Shown here in pieces: positions 26,952 through 35,437 of a DNA stretch of 64,000 bases. Origin of the DNA: Streptomyces bluensis (lineage in GTDB: Bacteria > Actinomycetota > Actinomycetes > Streptomycetales > Streptomycetaceae). The position numbers and the translations under genes were made by a program. The DNA is taken from contig NZ_BMVM01000019.1 of the NCBI RefSeq assembly GCF_014650715.1, positions 62,001 through 126,000 on the forward strand, read 5' to 3'. The notes beneath the pieces are model-generated. The model was not told where the DNA came from. It ran no database searches and saw only the letters and a program-made list of their open reading frames with translations. Each line of letters begins with the position of its first letter. The first letter of the stretch is position 1.

Positions 26952-27854
26952 ATGGTCAAGGCGGGGAGCGTGGCCGTGGTGGCCGCCGGGCTGGTACTGG
27001 TCCTCGGCGGCTGCGGGGGTGGCGGCGGGACGGACGAGGATGCCGAGGCGTCGGGCAAGGGGGCGGCGAAGGCGACCGCGACGCCACCGCCGTCGGAGGA
27101 ACTGGTGGCGTGGGTTGGCGGCATGTGCGAAGCGACGGCCGCGATCGGCAGTCTTCGGGCGGACAGCGCGGCGGATCTGAAGGAGATCCGGAACTCGGGC
27201 GAGGCCGATCTGACCGCCCAGGCCAAGGCCGCCGGCTACCTCGCCGGGACACCGCAGGCGGTGGAGGACGTGGAGAGCGACCTGGAGGATCTCGACTCCT
27301 CGGGCGTTCCCGCGGCTGACCGGCTGCGCGATGCCTGGCTGAAGAAGGTGAGGGGCGTCGTCACGGGGCTCGAAGGGGTGACCCCCGGCGATGCCTTCAA
27401 GGACACCGAGGGCAGTACCGCGGACGTCGACAGGCTCGTCCAGTCCCTCACCCCACCCGAGCCGGACCTGCCCGCGCTGACGAAGAAGGACACGCGGCTC
27501 GCGGCCGCGTACAAGAGCGCCGAGCAGTGTGCCCCCGGCTGGCAGCCCGGAGAGGAGACGGAGTCGCCCTCGCCCGACCCCACCGGTCCGCTGCCCAAGG
27601 CGGCGGACGGCAAGAACACCGACGCGTGCTCGGACGGCGCGTGCGAGGTCCTGGTGACCTCCACGGCGGACATCACCGCGAACGGGGTGAACGTGCATGT
27701 CTCCGTAGGGAAGGACTACGTCACCTTCCAGACGGCGGGCACCCTCATGCAGCTCGGTGGCGCGGGCGGTGAGGCCGGATTCGGTGACGACCTGAAGGCG
27801 ACCGTCGTCGCGCACAACAAGGACGGGGCCGTGCTGAAGTTCACCACTCCCTGA
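26952..27854 (+). CDS. Lipoprotein of unknown function
   Basis: The protein is 300 aa from ATG 26952, with GGAGAAAGG upstream; the frame extension to 26838 lacks a signal. The N-terminus is a lipoprotein signal with lipobox LGGC, lipidated Cys 21, followed by a Gly-rich tether and an acidic stretch. Residues 50-200 are helical (ELVAWVGGMCEATAAIGSLR, then L-K-E-I-R-N, D-V-E-S-D-L-E-D-L). A Ser/Pro linker (about 230-245) precedes a C-terminal beta domain with two Cys (NTDACSDGACEVLVTST; VHVSVGKDYVTFQ). It converges on the nSTAND gene 19 nt away. Shared upstream repeats hint at co-regulation with that gene. Confidence 0.8.
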   Translation: MVKAGSVAVVAAGLVLVLGGCGGGGGTDEDAEASGKGAAKATATPPPSEELVAWVGGMCEATAAIGSLRADSAADLKEIRNSGEADLTAQAKAAGYLAGTPQAVEDVESDLEDLDSSGVPAADRLRDAWLKKVRGVVTGLEGVTPGDAFKDTEGSTADVDRLVQSLTPPEPDLPALTKKDTRLAAAYKSAEQCAPGWQPGEETESPSPDPTGPLPKAADGKNTDACSDGACEVLVTSTADITANGVNVHVSVGKDYVTFQTAGTLMQLGGAGGEAGFGDDLKATVVAHNKDGAVLKFTTP

Positions 27855-27873
27855 GTGCCCCTGGCGGCGGCCC

Positions 27874-30800
27874 CTAGGGTCCCTCGCACGCCTCCCGGTA
27901 ACCGAGTTCCGGCAGGCGCTCCTTCCATTCGGTGCGGCTGAGGACCCCGCCGGTGCGGTCGCAGACGTAGGCCGCGGCGCGCTCCGGGTCCAGGATCCAC
28001 ACCCGGGCCGTCAGGTCGTAGCCGACGGAGGCGAGGGTGTCGCCGCCCGGGCTGAACGCGACGGAGGTGACGGTGTCGATGTGGCCGGTGAGTTCCTGGC
28101 CGGCGGGCTCGGCGCGGGCCGGGTCGGCCACGTCCCACAGGCGGACCGTGTGGTCGCCGCTGCCGGTCGCCAGCGTCTTGCCGTCCGAGGCGAAGGCCAG
28201 GGAGGTGACCGACCCGCGGTGCCCGGCCAGCTCCTCCCCCACCTGACGTGCGCGGTCGAGGTGTTCCACATCCCACAGCATCACCGTACGGTCGTCGCTG
28301 CCCGTCGCCAGGGTCTTCCCGTCCGGGGCGAAGGCGACCGCGGCGACCTCCGCGACGTGCCCGGTGAGGACATCGCCCGCGGGCCGCACCGGCGCCCCGC
28401 CGCCCACGTGCCACAGGCGCGCCGTGTTGTCCTCACTGCCGGTGGCCAGCGTGCGGCCGTTCGGGGAGAAGGCCACGGAGGTGACGGCGTCCGTGTGGCC
28501 GGCCAGCGGTTCGCCGAGCGGCCGTGCACGGTCCGGTCGCCGTACGTCCCACAGGCGCGCCGCGTTGTCCTCGCCGCCGGTGGCCAGCGTGCGGCCGTCC
28601 CGGGAGAAGGCCACGGCGAGAGTGCCGCCTTCGTGCGCTGGGAGCGGTTCACCGAGCGGGGCAGGACGTTCGGGGGTGGAGACGTCCCACAGCCGTACGG
28701 TGCCGTCCTGTGAGCCGCTCGCCACCGTACGGCCGTCCGGGGAGAACGCGACGGTCAGCACCGCGTCCTCGTGGCCGGTGAGCGGCCGCGGGATGCGGCG
28801 CGGGCGGTCCGGCCTGTGCACATCCCACAGGCGGACCAGGCCGTCGTCGGTGCTGGCAGCGGCGAGCAGACGGCCGTCGGGGCTGTAGGCGACGGCCGTC
28901 ACCGGGTTGGTGAACTCGGTGAGGACGGTCGGCGGCCGGTGCCAGAGGAGGACACCGCCGTCGGCACCCGTGCTGGCCAGGGTGCGGCCGTCCGGGCCGA
29001 ACGCCACCTCCCACACGGCCTCCGTGTGACCGGCCAGCGGCTCCCCGAGCTGCTGCGGATAGGCGGGGTTGGCCACGTTCCACAGGAGGGGCGCGTCGTC
29101 CTCACCCGCCGTCACCAGGGTCTCGCCGTCGGGGCTGAACGCCACCGACATGACGGCCGCGGTATGCGCGGTGAGCGGTTCGCCCAACGACGTGAGGCTG
29201 CCGGGGTCGGACGCGTCCCACAGCCGTACGGTCTCGTCGAAGCCGGCCGTGGCCAGGGTCCGGCCGTCCGGGGAGAAGGCCAGCGTCCAGACGGGCTCGG
29301 TGTGTGCGCGCAGCGGCTTGCCGAGCGGTGCGATCCCGGTCCTGTCGTCCTTGCCCAGTCGCCACACGCGTACCGTCCCGTCGAAGCCGGCCGTGGCCAG
29401 GGTGTTCCCGTCCGGGGCGAACGCGACGGCGCGGACGCTGCCTTCCTCGGAGTCGTCGGCCTGGGCGGGTTCGCCGAGCGGAGCGGGGTGCGCCGGGTCG
29501 CGCAGGTCCCACAGCCGTACGGTCCCGTCGTCGCCGGCCGTGGCCAGGGTCCGGCCGTCGGGGGCGAACGAGGCGGAGACGATGTTCTGCTCGTTGTGGC
29601 TCACCAGCGGCCGGGCGACGGCGCGGGGCCGCGCCGGGTCGCGTACGTCCCACAGCTGGATGACGCCGCCTTCGCCGGTGGCCACCAGCAGGTCGCCGTC
29701 CCCCGGCGCGAAGGCGACCGCGCCGACCCTTCCCGTCCGCAGACGCAGCGGTTCGCCCAGCGGCCCGGCGGCCGAGCCCGGCCCCGCGGCGGTGCTCCAC
29801 AGCCGGACCGTGCCGTCGTGGCCGCCGCTGGCGAGGGTGCGGCCGTCGGGCGCGTACGCCACGGAGCTGCCGACACCGTCGTGGCCGGGCAGCCGGGTGG
29901 CCTGCACCCGGCCCGCGTCCGAGGCCAGCCGCGTCCGCAGGTCCGGGGTAGAGCGCATGCCGTACGCGGCGATGTCGAGTCGGGCGGCCAGCCCCGCGTC
30001 GGTCTCGCGGACACGGTCGGCCTCGGCGGTGATACGGCCGAATACGGCGTCGTCACGCTCGGCCTGCGCGGTCGCGCGCGCCTGGAGGGCGACGACGGCG
30101 GTGCCGCCGGCGAGCAGCACGAGCGCGGCGAGTACGGCCACGACCGTGTTGCGCAGGAGCGCCCCGCGGCGCCGGCGTCGAAGGGAGGCAGCCAGGAACT
30201 CGCGTTCGAGCGGGGTGAGTTCGTCGCCGCGACGGTGCTCGGGGTCGTCCGGTGCGGCGTCCTGCGGGAAGGCGTCGCGGGCGGCGTGCAGACGAGAACC
30301 GGCGTAGAGCGCGGCGCTCTCCGAACCGAGCGCCTGCCAGGTGCGGGCCGCCTCGGAGAGCGAGCGGTGCACGCGCAGCCGGTCGCGTTCGGCGTCGATC
30401 CATGCGCGCAGGCGGGGCCAGGCGGTGATGAGGGCTTCGTGGGCGAGGTCGACGGTGCCGTCGTCGAAGGTGATGAGACGGGCTCGGACCAGGCGTTCCA
30501 GGACCACTCGGGTGTCGGCGGGACTGCCGAAGTCGAGTTCCCCGTGCTCGGTGGGGCGACGCGTGTCCGGTGTGCCGTCGCCGGGGGCGACCAGACGGAG
30601 CAGGATACGGCGGGCCAATTCGGCCTGGTGAGCCGTGAGTTCACCGTACGCCTGCTCGGCCGTACGGACGACGGCGCCGTGCAGCCCGCCGGCCGCCTCG
30701 TACGCGGCGACCGTCAGGACGCGGCCGCTGCGGTGGCGCCAGGTCTCCAGCAGGGCGTGGGACATGAGCGGCAGTCCGCCCGGTGCGCCCTCGACCTCGT

Positions 30801-31719
30801 CCAGGAGGCGGTCGGTCAGGGCGCGTTCGACGATCAGTCCGTCCGCGGCTGCCGGGCGGACGATGGCCTCCCGCAGCTCCGTGCGGCTCATCGGCCCGGC
30901 GAGCAGCGTGGCGTCCTGCAACGCCGCGGTGAGGCCGGGGTGTTCGGCGCAGCGGCCGAGGAAGTCGGCCCGCACCGCGATGACGACCCGCAGCCGGCTG
31001 TCGGCGTCGGTGGCGGCGACGAGGCGGTCGATGAAGGTGTCGCGGTCGGCCGGGTCGGCGCCGAGGGTGTACAGCTCCTCGAACTGGTCGACGATCAGCC
31101 AGGTGTCGGCGTCGGTGCCCGGTACGGGCCGGAGCCGGTCGGCGTGGGTGTTCAGCGGGTCCGCGCCGGGGGTGAGGATCCGTACGGCCGCGGGAGGGGC
31201 CTCGCGGTCGCCGTCGCCCGGGGTGCGCAGCCGGGGGATCAGGCCGGCTCGCAACAACGAGGACTTGCCGCTGCCGGAAGGGCCGAAGACGGCGGTGAAG
31301 CGGTGCTTGCGGTTCAGCTCGGTCAGCCGCTCCACGAGCTGGTCGCGGCCGAAGAACAGTTCGGCGTCGCCCGGTTCGAACCGGGTCAGGCCGCGGTACG
31401 GCGGCCGGGACGTCTCCTCGGCGGCGGCTTCGGCGGCCACCTCGTCCGACACCTCACGCCAGCGCCGCTCCCACTCGATCACGTCACCGCCGCACGCCTT
31501 CACGTAGGCGAGCGTCACCGCGCGCGTGGGCAGCTGCTTCCCGGCCGCCGCCTGCGACAGCGCGGTCACCCCGTACCGCGCCCGCTGGGCCATCGCCCGG
31601 TACGTGGGTCTGCCCGCGGCCTCCCTCAGCGCGCGCAGCTCGGCGGCGAACCGGGGCACCGGTCCGGCCTCCGGGTCCAGCTCGCCCTCTGTGCGCCCCG
31701 GTCCTGGTTGTACCGACAC
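27874..31719 (-). CDS. HTH-nSTAND NTPase-WD40 signalling protein
   Basis: The protein is 1281 aa from GTG 31719. Domains: an XRE-like HTH at about 22-80 (AELRALREAAGRPTYRAMAQ), then an nSTAND NTPase with Walker A GPSGSGKS at 146-153 and Walker B LIVDQFEELY. A winged-helix/arm region is followed by a TM-like helix (VVAVLAALVLLAGGTAVVAL), then about 14 WD40 repeats ending in T-V-R-L-W-D-V or similar, enough for two seven-bladed propellers. Family members are signal sensors that oligomerise on ligand binding; some relatives act in defence or development. The WD40 repeats are highly alike, suggesting recent amplification. It is divergent from a small membrane protein gene. Confidence 0.92.
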   Translation of the reverse strand: MSVQPGPGRTEGELDPEAGPVPRFAAELRALREAAGRPTYRAMAQRARYGVTALSQAAAGKQLPTRAVTLAYVKACGGDVIEWERRWREVSDEVAAEAAAEETSRPPYRGLTRFEPGDAELFFGRDQLVERLTELNRKHRFTAVFGPSGSGKSSLLRAGLIPRLRTPGDGDREAPPAAVRILTPGADPLNTHADRLRPVPGTDADTWLIVDQFEELYTLGADPADRDTFIDRLVAATDADSRLRVVIAVRADFLGRCAEHPGLTAALQDATLLAGPMSRTELREAIVRPAAADGLIVERALTDRLLDEVEGAPGGLPLMSHALLETWRHRSGRVLTVAAYEAAGGLHGAVVRTAEQAYGELTAHQAELARRILLRLVAPGDGTPDTRRPTEHGELDFGSPADTRVVLERLVRARLITFDDGTVDLAHEALITAWPRLRAWIDAERDRLRVHRSLSEAARTWQALGSESAALYAGSRLHAARDAFPQDAAPDDPEHRRGDELTPLEREFLAASLRRRRRGALLRNTVVAVLAALVLLAGGTAVVALQARATAQAERDDAVFGRITAEADRVRETDAGLAARLDIAAYGMRSTPDLRTRLASDAGRVQATRLPGHDGVGSSVAYAPDGRTLASGGHDGTVRLWSTAAGPGSAAGPLGEPLRLRTGRVGAVAFAPGDGDLLVATGEGGVIQLWDVRDPARPRAVARPLVSHNEQNIVSASFAPDGRTLATAGDDGTVRLWDLRDPAHPAPLGEPAQADDSEEGSVRAVAFAPDGNTLATAGFDGTVRVWRLGKDDRTGIAPLGKPLRAHTEPVWTLAFSPDGRTLATAGFDETVRLWDASDPGSLTSLGEPLTAHTAAVMSVAFSPDGETLVTAGEDDAPLLWNVANPAYPQQLGEPLAGHTEAVWEVAFGPDGRTLASTGADGGVLLWHRPPTVLTEFTNPVTAVAYSPDGRLLAAASTDDGLVRLWDVHRPDRPRRIPRPLTGHEDAVLTVAFSPDGRTVASGSQDGTVRLWDVSTPERPAPLGEPLPAHEGGTLAVAFSRDGRTLATGGEDNAARLWDVRRPDRARPLGEPLAGHTDAVTSVAFSPNGRTLATGSEDNTARLWHVGGGAPVRPAGDVLTGHVAEVAAVAFAPDGKTLATGSDDRTVMLWDVEHLDRARQVGEELAGHRGSVTSLAFASDGKTLATGSGDHTVRLWDVADPARAEPAGQELTGHIDTVTSVAFSPGGDTLASVGYDLTARVWILDPERAAAYVCDRTGGVLSRTEWKERLPELGYREACEGP

Positions 31720-31903
31720 GTGCCCGCCCTGCCTTCGTACGCCCCCGCCGCCGGGCCATCACCCAGCGCGCCCACCCGGGCACCCACGGTAGGAAGCGGC
31801 GGAGGCGGCCGCAAGCAAACGGTCGACGAATCCGCGGCTACGACCCGGGAGTTCACTCGATCCTCACACTTCCTCCCGGCCACCTCGCCCTCCTGGCGTC
31901 TCC

Positions 31904-31944
31904 GGGGTTGTTCGGCTCCGAGGGAGGGCCTGCTGAACAACCCC
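31904..31944. promoter_or_regulatory. Perfect 10-bp inverted repeat between divergent nSTAND and membrane genes
   Basis: GGGGTTGTTC (31904-31913) and GAACAACCCC (31935-31944) are perfect arms around a 21-nt spacer. The core TTGTTC-N21-GAACAA is identical in spacing to the site at 26838. It lies 184 bp before the nSTAND start and 166 bp before the 157-aa membrane protein start. The remainder of the 31720-32110 gap contains no gene that I can recognise. Confidence 0.45.
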
Positions 31945-32110
31945 GTACGGCAGTCGAATACCTGGGGGGCGTGGCCGGGACGGGCCGCGGCGCGGTCCGA
32001 GCTCGGCACAGGGGGGAGGGCTCGGACCGCCTCCTGCCCCGCACAGGCACGGCTGGGGGCCGGCCGCCCTCCACGACCTGCCGGACAACGAAAACGAGAG
32101 GTGAACCGCC

Positions 32111-32584
32111 ATGCAGAGTCCTCCGAATCCGAACGCCGCGACCGAGACGGTACGGATGCCCAAGGCCCTCGTCCTCGTCCTCGTCCTCGTCGCCGTGCAC
32201 GCGCTGGGCGCGGTCTTCGGCGGCTGGGCGGTCATCGAGGAGAACCAGAACAGGCAAGAGCACGGGCAGGACCTGATGCTGCCGTGGGCCCTGGCCTGGT
32301 TCACGGCGCTGTTCTGCTGGGGGCTGGCGGCGCTCCTGCTCGGGTGCGTCGTACTGGCCCGGGGGCGCCGCTCCTGGATCCGTGTGGTGCTCATCGTCTG
32401 CCTGTCCTTCATGGCGTTGTCGACGGTCTTCGGCTTCCTCGGCTCACTGGCCTCCGGGGCACCCAGCCTCGCGGTGTTCGTGATCGCCGGTCTCGATGTG
32501 GCGGCGCTGAGCCTGGTGTGCGGCAGGACCGGCCGCCACTACCTCTCCGTACGCGGTTCCGCGCCCACGTACCTTCAGGGGTGA
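32111..32584 (+). CDS. Four-TM membrane protein of unknown function
   Basis: The protein is 157 aa with a GAGAGGTGA ribosome binding site. Four hydrophobic helices are visible: around 18-38 (ALVLVLVLVAVHALGAVFGG), 57-80 (ALAWFTALFCWGLAALLLGC), 88-108 and 115-138. The loops are short and there are no catalytic or transport motifs. It is followed after 6 nt by the 483-aa membrane protein, so the two probably form a bicistron. Such small multi-TM proteins in Streptomyces have no assigned role. Confidence 0.8.
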   Translation: MQSPPNPNAATETVRMPKALVLVLVLVAVHALGAVFGGWAVIEENQNRQEHGQDLMLPWALAWFTALFCWGLAALLLGCVVLARGRRSWIRVVLIVCLSFMALSTVFGFLGSLASGAPSLAVFVIAGLDVAALSLVCGRTGRHYLSVRGSAPTYLQG

Positions 32585-32590
32585 CGGCCC

Positions 32591-34042
32591 ATGGACTCCT
32601 TGGCCTCCGCGCACAGCCCCTACGGTCCGCCCGGCGAGCCGCCGCGGCCTCCCACCCCGCCCAGGGCGCCGCGCCCGGCCGATCCGGTGGCCGCGGCACT
32701 CGGCAACGCCACGCTGCTCGGCATCGGCTATCTGCTGCTGGGCCGCTGGAAGCCGGCCGCGGTCGCCCTGATCGGCACCGGCTGGCTGCTCAACCTCACG
32801 GCATCGACCGCCGAGACCTGGTGCGAGATCCTGCTGCTCCTGTGGTGGGTGGCCGGCATCGCCCACGGCTGGTTCCTGGCGCGCCGGCACGCCGAGCACG
32901 TCGTACGGCGCGGGCAGCGCGTGGGCACGCTTGCCGTCACCGTCCTGGTGCTGCTGACCGCCGTGCTGGTGCGCGTCGACGCGTACGGCATCGAGGACCG
33001 CGTGAACGAGGCCCGCGCGGGCGGCGACTGCGCGACGGCCGTGGCCGCGCAGGGCGAGGTGGGGTGGGGGCACCGTCTGGCGGGCGCACCGGTGGTCGAA
33101 CCCGGCGAGGCGGTGGTGGAGATGTGCCACCGGCTGGAGCGGGCCGCGTCCACGCTGGCCGGCGCGGCACGGGACGGCGACACCGAGGCCCTGGAGCGAG
33201 GCTTCGGCATCCTCGCCGGCGTGCTGCGCGAGCCCGGCAACGAGCAGACCGTCCACGCGGCCCTGAACGCCTTCCTCGACGGCCTGCCCACCGAGGACGC
33301 CTGCCACACCGCCGACATCGCCGGCTGGCTCCGCGACCGCGAGCCCACCCGCGACGTACTGGACCGCTCCGCCGACACCGCGGCGCGTACGGAACCCGGC
33401 GCGCTGGTGAGATGCGGCGACGACATGATGGCCGAGGACGTCTGGTCGGAGGCGCTGGCGCGCTACCAGGACCTCCTCGACGCGTACCCGGACGACACCC
33501 GCGCGGACCGGGCACGCAACGGAGTGCGGAAGGCCACCCTCGCCATCGAACTGGACCGGGTACGCAGTCTGATCAGCAGGACGTCCGACGCGGAGTCCGG
33601 CTACTGCGACACGCCCACCCAGTACAGCGGCGCCCCGCCCTACCGCAAGGGGTTCAACCGCGCCCTGTTCCTCGGTGACACCGAGTACACCGAGGGGCTG
33701 CCCCGCGACTGGCGCACGGGCGACCCGGCCAAGGCCGCGCTCGTGGTCTGCGCGGGCACCGCGGAGAACGGGGCCGCCGTCGAGAAGTGCTACTACGAGA
33801 ACCCCAAGTCCAAGTACCTCCCCTATGGAGTGACCTTCTACAAAGCCAAGATCCCGTTGAAGGTCTTCGAGTTGCGCACCGGGAAGCGCATCGACCCGCG
33901 CTCGGTGCAGATCAGCGGCAGCAGCTGCCCGAGCTCCCTGTACTACGAGTACTACACGTACGACCTCGGGCCGGGCGACCAACTGGTCACCTCCTCCAAG
34001 TCCGACGTGAGGAACGCGTTCCGTCCGGTCGTCCAACGGTGA
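32591..34042 (+). CDS. Membrane protein with tetratricopeptide-like region, unknown function
   Basis: The protein is 483 aa. A Pro-rich N-terminus (residues 1-30) leads to hydrophobic segments at about 33-90 (LGNATLLGIGYLLLGRWKPA; WCEILLLLWWVAGIAHGW) and one at about 112-125 (LAVTVLVLLTAVLV). The remainder, probably outside, is helical with a TPR-like repeat (DVWSEALARYQDLLDAYPDD) and an acidic/aromatic C-terminal domain rich in Tyr and Cys (CYYENPKSKYLPYGV; SSLYYEYYTYDLGPG). It is coupled to the four-TM protein by a 6-nt gap. No family was recognised. Confidence 0.78.
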   Translation: MDSLASAHSPYGPPGEPPRPPTPPRAPRPADPVAAALGNATLLGIGYLLLGRWKPAAVALIGTGWLLNLTASTAETWCEILLLLWWVAGIAHGWFLARRHAEHVVRRGQRVGTLAVTVLVLLTAVLVRVDAYGIEDRVNEARAGGDCATAVAAQGEVGWGHRLAGAPVVEPGEAVVEMCHRLERAASTLAGAARDGDTEALERGFGILAGVLREPGNEQTVHAALNAFLDGLPTEDACHTADIAGWLRDREPTRDVLDRSADTAARTEPGALVRCGDDMMAEDVWSEALARYQDLLDAYPDDTRADRARNGVRKATLAIELDRVRSLISRTSDAESGYCDTPTQYSGAPPYRKGFNRALFLGDTEYTEGLPRDWRTGDPAKAALVVCAGTAENGAAVEKCYYENPKSKYLPYGVTFYKAKIPLKVFELRTGKRIDPRSVQISGSSCPSSLYYEYYTYDLGPGDQLVTSSKSDVRNAFRPVVQR

Positions 34043-34271
34043 ACACGCTCTGCGGCTGACAAGCCGGTGCGGCCGCCGGTGTCACGAACTCCACCCTGAC
34101 GAGGGACACCTCGGCCCGCCATGGCCAACCACCAAACCAGCAACTGCGACCTCGCCCGCACAGGCTCAGCGGTTCGCCCGCCGGTGGGGCGGCACCTCGG
34201 CGCCCCGCTGAGGCCCGGCGTCGCGCCGGAACGGGTGTGCGGCCGGCGGGAGCCCTCGCCCCCGTCGGCCG

Positions 34272-35039
34272 TCAGTAGCGGTGGCCGGGCCAGTGCGGGT
34301 CCGTCCAGCGGGCCTCGCCCGTGAGCCCGAGCAGCCGTATCCGGTGCCGCAGATCCGCCGACGCGCCCGACGCGCGGAGCCGCACCGCGGCGTGGCCGAG
34401 GAGCCAGGCGACCAGTTCGGCGCGCATCTGCTCCTCGTCGTGCTCGTACCAGTCGGCGCTCCACGGCAGGCTGTCCCCCAGGAGCTCGTACTCCCATTCC
34501 GCGACCGCCTCGGCGAGACGCCGGTCGCTGAGGGACCCGGTCTGCTCCTCCCAGTCGGCAAGCCAGGGGCGGAGCGTGCCCGACGCCTCGGCGCACATCG
34601 CGAAGACCTCGTGCGCCGGGACGGCCGCGTCCGGATCGGTGAGGCTCTGGACCCACCAGGCATGCAGGAACTCGCGTACCGGACCGGCCTGATCGCCGGG
34701 CCACTGCTGCCAGCGGGCGCGGGCGAAGGAGCAACCGGCCTCTTCCAGTCCGAACAGGGGGTCCGCGCGGCCGGCGACCAGCACCGTGGCGAACTGCGGC
34801 AGGATGCGGCGCAGCACGGCCGCGTGATCGGTCCAGTCGACGGCCTTCCAGGTGCGGCGCAGGAGGTCCGGGTCCAGTTCCACGTCCGGCGTCTTCAGAA
34901 GGGAGAGTTCCTCTGCGCTGCCCCAGTGGCAGTCACAGTTGTACTCGTCCGGATGTGCCGTCATGCCGTGGAAGGTGACGGAGAGGTTTTCCAGGGCGTC
35001 GTTGAGGCGGCGGCGTGCCGGATGGTCGACGAGATGCAT
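34272..35039 (-). CDS. Hypothetical cytoplasmic protein (255 aa)
   Basis: The protein starts MHLVDHPARRRLNDALENLS at ATG 35039; the frame extends upstream to 35420 but that part is Arg/Pro-rich and shadow-like. It is Trp-rich and helical, with two neighbouring cysteines (YNCDCHWGS near residues 33-41) and acidic helices toward the end. There is no signal peptide or TM. It resembles uncharacterised Streptomyces proteins rather than a named family. It is convergent with the 483-aa membrane protein and divergent from the 355-aa protein. Confidence 0.65.
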   Translation of the reverse strand: MHLVDHPARRRLNDALENLSVTFHGMTAHPDEYNCDCHWGSAEELSLLKTPDVELDPDLLRRTWKAVDWTDHAAVLRRILPQFATVLVAGRADPLFGLEEAGCSFARARWQQWPGDQAGPVREFLHAWWVQSLTDPDAAVPAHEVFAMCAEASGTLRPWLADWEEQTGSLSDRRLAEAVAEWEYELLGDSLPWSADWYEHDEEQMRAELVAWLLGHAAVRLRASGASADLRHRIRLLGLTGEARWTDPHWPGHRY

Positions 35040-35437
35040 GATGCGCCCGGCCTTCGGGGACTCCGTACGGCTTCCGCCGGCCGAAGGTCGCGACTCTACC
35101 GGTCGAACACTTATTCGCTGCGGGCGGATCACGGTCACCGTGGCGGACCGGCAGACCTCGGGTGACGTCGCGGTCGGCCCCGGCGATTCACGCGATTCAC
35201 CCGAATGCAGTAACCCCACGCGAGGGCCGCATCCACGGCCGGAACCCCGGGATCGCACGGGTGTGGACGCTGGAACCGCCGCACGACGCCCCTGCTCGCC
35301 AGGAGACCACCGCCGCGGGCGTGCACAGGATGGTTCCGGCCGCATCGATCGTGTCCGTGGCCGTCGTGCGGCCGTCGTGCGGCCCTTTCCGCGTGGCACT
35401 GGCGGGCCGCGGCCTCTCACCCTTCAGGGAGCAGCTC
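35040..35437. other. Divergent intergenic region without a gene
   Basis: This 398-bp spacer separates divergent genes and should hold both promoters. It contains short direct repeats (GCCGTCGTGCG twice in tandem near 35361-35382; GATTCACGCGATTCACC near 35185) but I could not assign promoter elements with confidence. Open frames across it are not supported. Confidence 0.5.

Noticed and set aside
28771..33678. 1635-aa open frame on the plus strand
   Set aside because: It is antisense to the nSTAND-WD40 gene and then overlaps the membrane-protein pair in another frame; there is no recognisable family.
34165..34212. CTCAGCGG...CCGCTGAG stem between convergent genes
   Set aside because: Only 8 bp with a 32-nt loop; too weak to call a terminator.
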